Part shown: positions 59,607 through 64,000 of the stretch, one piece after another | Layout: every line of letters starts with the position of its first letter | How positions within the stretch are numbered: position 1 is the stretch's first letter | Source: Siderastrea radians | Taxonomy: Eukaryota > Cnidaria > Anthozoa > Scleractinia > Rhizangiidae | DNA: 64,000 nucleotides | Direction: 5' to 3' | Assembly (NCBI GenBank): GCA_964017195.1 | Contig: OZ024896.1 | Span: 32,021,807 to 32,085,806, forward strand | Translations under genes and position numbers: made by a program | The notes under the pieces: generated by a model | The model's input: the letters and a program-made list of their open reading frames with translations, nothing else | Told to the model about the DNA's origin: nothing | Database searches by the model: none

Positions 59607-59804
59607 ATGATCTGCGGCAAAAAAAGTCCCAATTATTTTAAGAAGCTTGTCCTGGAATGCCTGGGCAACCGTGTCGATGCTGAAAGGTTCCACCGAGTTA
59701 AAGCAAAAGTGAAGGCTATTAAGAAGGTCGTTACAACCACTAATCCCTCTGAGCTAGGGTCTTTTTTGGGAATTCTTCACTTTAATGGCAAGTTTCTTGC
59801 TTAA
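59607..59804 (+). pseudogene. Gypsy reverse transcriptase C-terminal fragment
   Basis: This open frame carries the end of the RT palm/thumb leading to the SFLG block that opens the connection to RNase H. The frame then stops. Confidence 0.8.
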
Positions 59805-60318
59805 TTAATCTATCGTCTACCTTGAAGCCACTACACAAGTTACTAACGAAGATACCCGTTGGAAACTGGGGTATGGAGCAGCAAGAGTCTTTTAAAAGAA
59901 CCAAGAATCTGCTTCAGTCATGGCAGGTTCTGGTGTATTTTGATCCCAAGAAAGAGTTGGTGGTATCTTGTGGTGCATCACCCTATGGATAGGGGCAGTC
60001 CTCGCCCATGTTATGGAAGAAGGTTCAGTTGTGGACAGCCTGTGTTCCAGTGCTTTCCCAGGTCCTGCAATTTGTTCTTCAAGGATGGCCCACGACAGCT
60101 GAAAAGGAAACCTTCTAATATTGTTTTGCTAGAAGAGAGGCTGTCTGTTATGGGGCTCCCGGGCTGTGATAAATCCTCAAGGGAGATAGGAGGTATTGAG
60201 CATACTGCATGAATCCCACTCAGGAATAGCCTCGTACGCAGACGCTCTTAGGGTTTCAGGAAATAGGAATAGGTTTCAGGAATAGCCAGGATCAAGGACC
60301 AGCCAGGAGCTACGTTTA

Positions 60319-60964
60319 GTGGCCCAAAATGTACGCGTGTTGGAAAGAAACGTGGAAAGCTTTGCTACCTGTCAAAGCCGCCACAAGACCCCAGCCTGTT
60401 CGCATTTGCATACGTGGGAATGGCCAGGTCGCCCTTTGTCTCGAGTACATGTAGGGGATTACGCAGGCCCCTTCATGAGGGAAGTTGTTCTTGTTGAGTA
60501 TTGGCGCTCATTCTAAATGGATGGATTTCCACTGGGTGAATTCTGCGACTTCCAGTGTGAATAAAGAGATGACAGCAACCATTGCTTCACAGGGTTTGCC
60601 TGGCATGAGATATTAGTGTGTGAAAATGGGGCTTGTTGTGAGCGGTGACTTCAAATCATTCCTTCAGCCGGAAGAGTGGCATCAAGCACATTACTATGGC
60701 ATCATACCATTCGTGGTTGAATGGCCTAGTGGAACGAGCACTACGACCTTCAAACAAGGAATAAGGAAACATGGTGATGGTACTGTCGAGATCAAGATAG
60801 CTCGTTTCCTTCTAAGCTATCGAAGTACCACCCAAAGCTCCACTGGTGAATCGCCAGCTCAGCTACGATGGGGATGTAGTCTAATGTCACATATTGATCT
60901 GCTGCAGCCAAAAGTTCAGGCAGCACACTCAAGGCAAAAGAAACAGCATGATCAGCATGGCTGA
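60319..60964 (+). pseudogene. Gypsy integrase fragments
   Basis: Two frames (60319-60516 and 60620-60964) cover part of the zinc-binding linker, the start of the catalytic core (DYAGPFM, first acidic residue), and the region after the core. The middle of the core, with the remaining acidic residues, is disrupted, so it cannot be active. Confidence 0.8.
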
Positions 60965-61405
60965 ATGCGCCAGGTGAAAGACCTGATGCAGTGAATGTTT
61001 GAAACTACTCCAGAGGCCCGAGAGGCCCTATACTAAGTGGGTCACGAGAACTATCATCCAAAAGACTGGTCCTCTATCGGCCAGAGTTGAGCTGGGACAC
61101 CATGACACCATGACCAACTAGTCACCCGTCCTTCAGAAGCTTTCGGACCTGACGTCGCAGTCCACGTTTTCTACAGCAGGAAGGTGGAGATTTGGGAAAC
61201 ACCCTGGATCGAGGCACATATACCCAATACCCAGTGAGCACTTGGCTCCGAACCGACCACTCCTGTAAGGCGATATCTAGCAAAGGATAAAGACCCCTAC
61301 AGCGTTACTAATGATGGACGCATTCCCTCCCCCGTGAACGGTGTTGGACTTATGACAAAGCCGGTTAATTTTCCTTTTTGCTTTTGTCGGGGGGAGGGTG
61401 GGGCA

Positions 61406-61585
61406 TGTGGAGTTCTAGAACTAGTTAGGTCGTCACGTCACTTTTGTGCACATTCTTTTGAATTTAGCCAGAGGGCTGGCTTAGCTGATCATGTGCTTGC
61501 TATAGTTCGGAGTTTATACGTTGAACACACCGCAATTACCATTGTCACCTTTTTTATTTCGGTATTACTATCTATCGTTACAACA
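61406..61585 (+). repeat. Probable 3' LTR of the gypsy element
   Basis: Starts TGTGGAGTTCTAGAAC directly after the purine tract GGGGGGAGGGTGGGGCA and may end TTACAACA. No 5' LTR is present to compare, so the limits are tentative. Confidence 0.45.
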
Positions 61586-64000
61586 GACTCATATAGCCAA
61601 ACAACACAATCAGCCAATTAGAAATTTAGAAGCGGATCGAAGCAAAAACATATAATCGGTCAGTAGCTGTCAGTGCCAAACGAGGGAAAATGGGAAGCCG
61701 CAGGAGCCGTTAGGTATGTAACTGTTACGAAGAGTGGAAAACAGGTAGACGGCGCCACTGCATAGGAAAACATGTCATCGGTGCTAAGCGTGGGAAAATG
61801 CACGAAAGCCAAGTCACTATTTTTTTTCTCAGCGGTAGAAAAAAGAAAACCAAAAATAATTTTTGATTGGTTGAGGCACATGGCATGATATTTTTCAGCC
61901 AATTAGAGATGAGAGAGGGCCCAGTCGACTTTTTGAGCGCAACACCAAAGCAATAACACAATTTTAATTGAAATCTCAAAAGAAGACCATGAGACAATTG
62001 AAAATCACTTCAAAGTTTCGCATTAGGTAATTGCATTAAGTTTGATGATGGCGACGAAAGGTAGATCAATACGAAAGCATTGGGACAAACCGTCTCCTAT
62101 AGCCTGTTGCTGCATCTGAGTGAAAACGAGATGGCTGAAATTTTTTTCCCAAATTGTTTTCCACCCATTATTAAATATTTCTCCGAGATAAAACACTTTC
62201 CCACAAGCATAGTAATTGTTAGGAATGTCATTAAACTCAGAAATAGCACAAAAATTCGGAGAACGATTAGTGGTATTAACTACTGTCGATGGAAAACTTG
62301 ATATTTAACTAATAAAGATAAAACAGGCGTTTATTTGTATGTACCATCAAAGAGGTTGAGAGCCGTGGTTGAACTTTGTAGAGTGAAAATAATAATAAAA
62401 AAATAAATCCAATGTAAAAAAAACCTTTGTTCCAACGAAGTGCTTGTTGGTCTTACTAATTTCTTCATCCGGAGCGACCGTCTATGAAATCCAATGCATA
62501 TTTCTAGCTTTCAACTTGAATGCTCGTGAACTGAAAAAGAGACCTACTAATTCCTAGTCATATCTCATCACCGCAAACCCTATACCATTTATAAAGCCAT
62601 TAGAGCTTTGTGAATTAATGACTGCGAGATATAGATTTCGGATTAGCAAAACGTTGTTTGCGTCTAGATAAATGTATAGATAAGGTGTCAACGCCTAATT
62701 AAACCCGCAAATGATATGATAGGTATAAATTGAAATGTGGGTGGATTCAACGACTGGTCGCATCTGTTTATTCGCTTCAAGGCTCTTTAGTGGCACAAAC
62801 AACACGTTTTACACCATAACAGTTCGTTTCCTTTTACAGTTATTGCTTTTCTTTATCTCCTCTGCAAGCAAGCAGGAAATTTCGTAAACGGGAGGTGAGT
62901 GCACGAGGTCAAGTAAGTGAATATGTGATCACAAAGAAGCAGCAACCCAAAAAGTGTTTCATGAATTCATTCGATAACATTGGCATAATTCGTATACAAC
63001 ATTTAACTTAAGATGAAAAGAAAGTATCTTGCAAAGACAATCGAGGAAGTATTTCAACTCTTTGCACCTCAAATTTCTTCAACATTCTAACGCAAGTTTT
63101 CGCTCAAAGTTCTGGAACTGGCTAAACTGAAAAGAGACCTGACCTTGGTTATAAAGTGATTGTTTACCACAACTTTCTACCGAACAAAGGAAGTAGAACT
63201 ATTAAAAAAACCCCAAAGGGTAAAACAAAACGCTCTTTAAACAGCGTGTGAAACTGAAGCAACTAGAACCAATTTAGACCTCGAACGCTCGGTTATCCAA
63301 ATATATTTGTGTTAATATCTGCTGGTCTCCAAGTCTTTTAAAAATTGACGGAACGAAGTGAAATAGGTTTGTGCTATGTGCGGTGAATTTTACTCCGGAG
63401 CTATTTCGTATCTCATAAATAGAAGGAACTTTGTATTTTTTAGCCCACTTTCACTGATTTCAACTTCTAGGTTTCCGGAAACCGCAACAGATCCCATCAC
63501 ATAAAAGATATTTCTAGTAAAGTCGCACCTGAAAGCGGTACAGTGGTGATTGGTTTTTCTTTTTGACCGCATTTAATTTTATACACTCTAAGAAGTCGTT
63601 GATGGCAAGGATAAATCTATTTTCGAAATGTCTGATCTGATCAGATTAACCCTTCATTAGATCCGATCTTTAAGTCGAAGCCAGCCAAATTTTCCAATTA
63701 ATGTGTTCTATTTAAATTTTATTTGAGGTTCATGGTCCATGTGAACCGATCCATGGATGAAAGCCCAAACTAGTGAATGAAATGTCACATTGGTCAAATG
63801 AAAACTCAATTAAATAAAGGTAATTTCTTGTGCTACCACATAATTATTGTGCTGTACAAGGTGCCTCTAACGTTAAAGGTTTAAGGTGATATCATTCAAA
63901 TGAAAGGTTTTCGAACAGCATTTTCCCGTAGTATTGTTTAAATGTCACCGATCTATAGGTGAAATCCTAGCGAACGTGTAATCATTCAGACGTGGTGATC
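61586..64000. other. Intergenic, no gene seen
   Basis: A repeated short segment lies at 61675-61800 (CAAACGAGGGAAAATGGG and TAAGCGTGGGAAAATGCA). The remaining frames are short and have no family features. Confidence 0.5.

Larger units (their letters stand above)
59595..61585 (+). mobile_element. Decayed Ty3/gypsy LTR retrotransposon, 3' part
   Basis: In order on the plus strand: the end of the reverse transcriptase (NRVDAERFH, ELGSFLGILHFNGKFL), the RNase H start (VYFDPKKELVVSCGASPYG), and the integrase with its linker and core (CQSRHKTPACSHLHTWEWP, DYAGPFM), then the late integrase (TFKQGIRKH, FLLSYRSTTQSSTGESPAQL). Stops and frameshifts separate the pieces. A purine-rich tract precedes a probable 3' LTR. 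The 5' half, including gag and protease, is absent; the left edge lies near the CAGT array. Confidence 0.87.

Overview
The window is animal nuclear DNA, most likely from an anthozoan cnidarian such as a stony coral or a relative. I infer this from two host genes with short, well-spliced exons in long AT-rich introns, from an Ig/YWTD/EGF receptor of cnidarian style, and from the mix of repeats (DIRS, Harbinger, hAT, Mutator-like and Tc1-like elements, tRNA-derived SINEs, Tx1/CR1-type LINE pieces, gypsy). The species cannot be read from the sequence.

Host genes. (1) An intron-rich gene on the minus strand (23529 down to 12205) encodes a single-pass receptor of about 697 residues: signal peptide, cysteine-rich module, Ig domain, linker, six-bladed YWTD propeller, EGF module, transmembrane helix and short tail. 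All splice phases agree. Part of it, the Ig exon plus the linker exon, was duplicated in tandem and the second copy has decayed inside an intron. (2) LRRC40, a leucine-rich repeat protein, lies on the minus strand from 57879 to 29961. I could join 17 exons in phase into 602 codons plus stop. One intron of 11.5 kb holds a minisatellite of about 89 bp and nested transposons.

Mobile DNA. 1-2264 is a decayed DIRS/Ngaro-type retroelement. 3039-9612 is an apparently intact PIF/Harbinger transposon: 136-bp terminal inverted repeats with no mismatch seen, a TTA duplication, a two-MADF-domain protein on the plus strand and a two-exon DDE transposase on the minus strand. Near 10.5-11.5 kb lies a shrunken Harbinger relative that keeps the first part of both genes. 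Later come a 5'-truncated LINE (25.2-27.2 kb), a hAT MITE (28.8 kb), four MITEs with 9-bp duplications, a hAT nested in a foldback element (47.1-48.7 kb), SINEs, LINE fragments at 35.7 and 43.1 kb, and a decayed Ty3/gypsy element (59.6-61.6 kb). Two long CAGT tetranucleotide arrays lie inside and just upstream of LRRC40.

I see no prokaryotic features, CRISPR arrays, rRNA genes or convincing functional tRNA genes. 61.6-64 kb shows no gene I can support.
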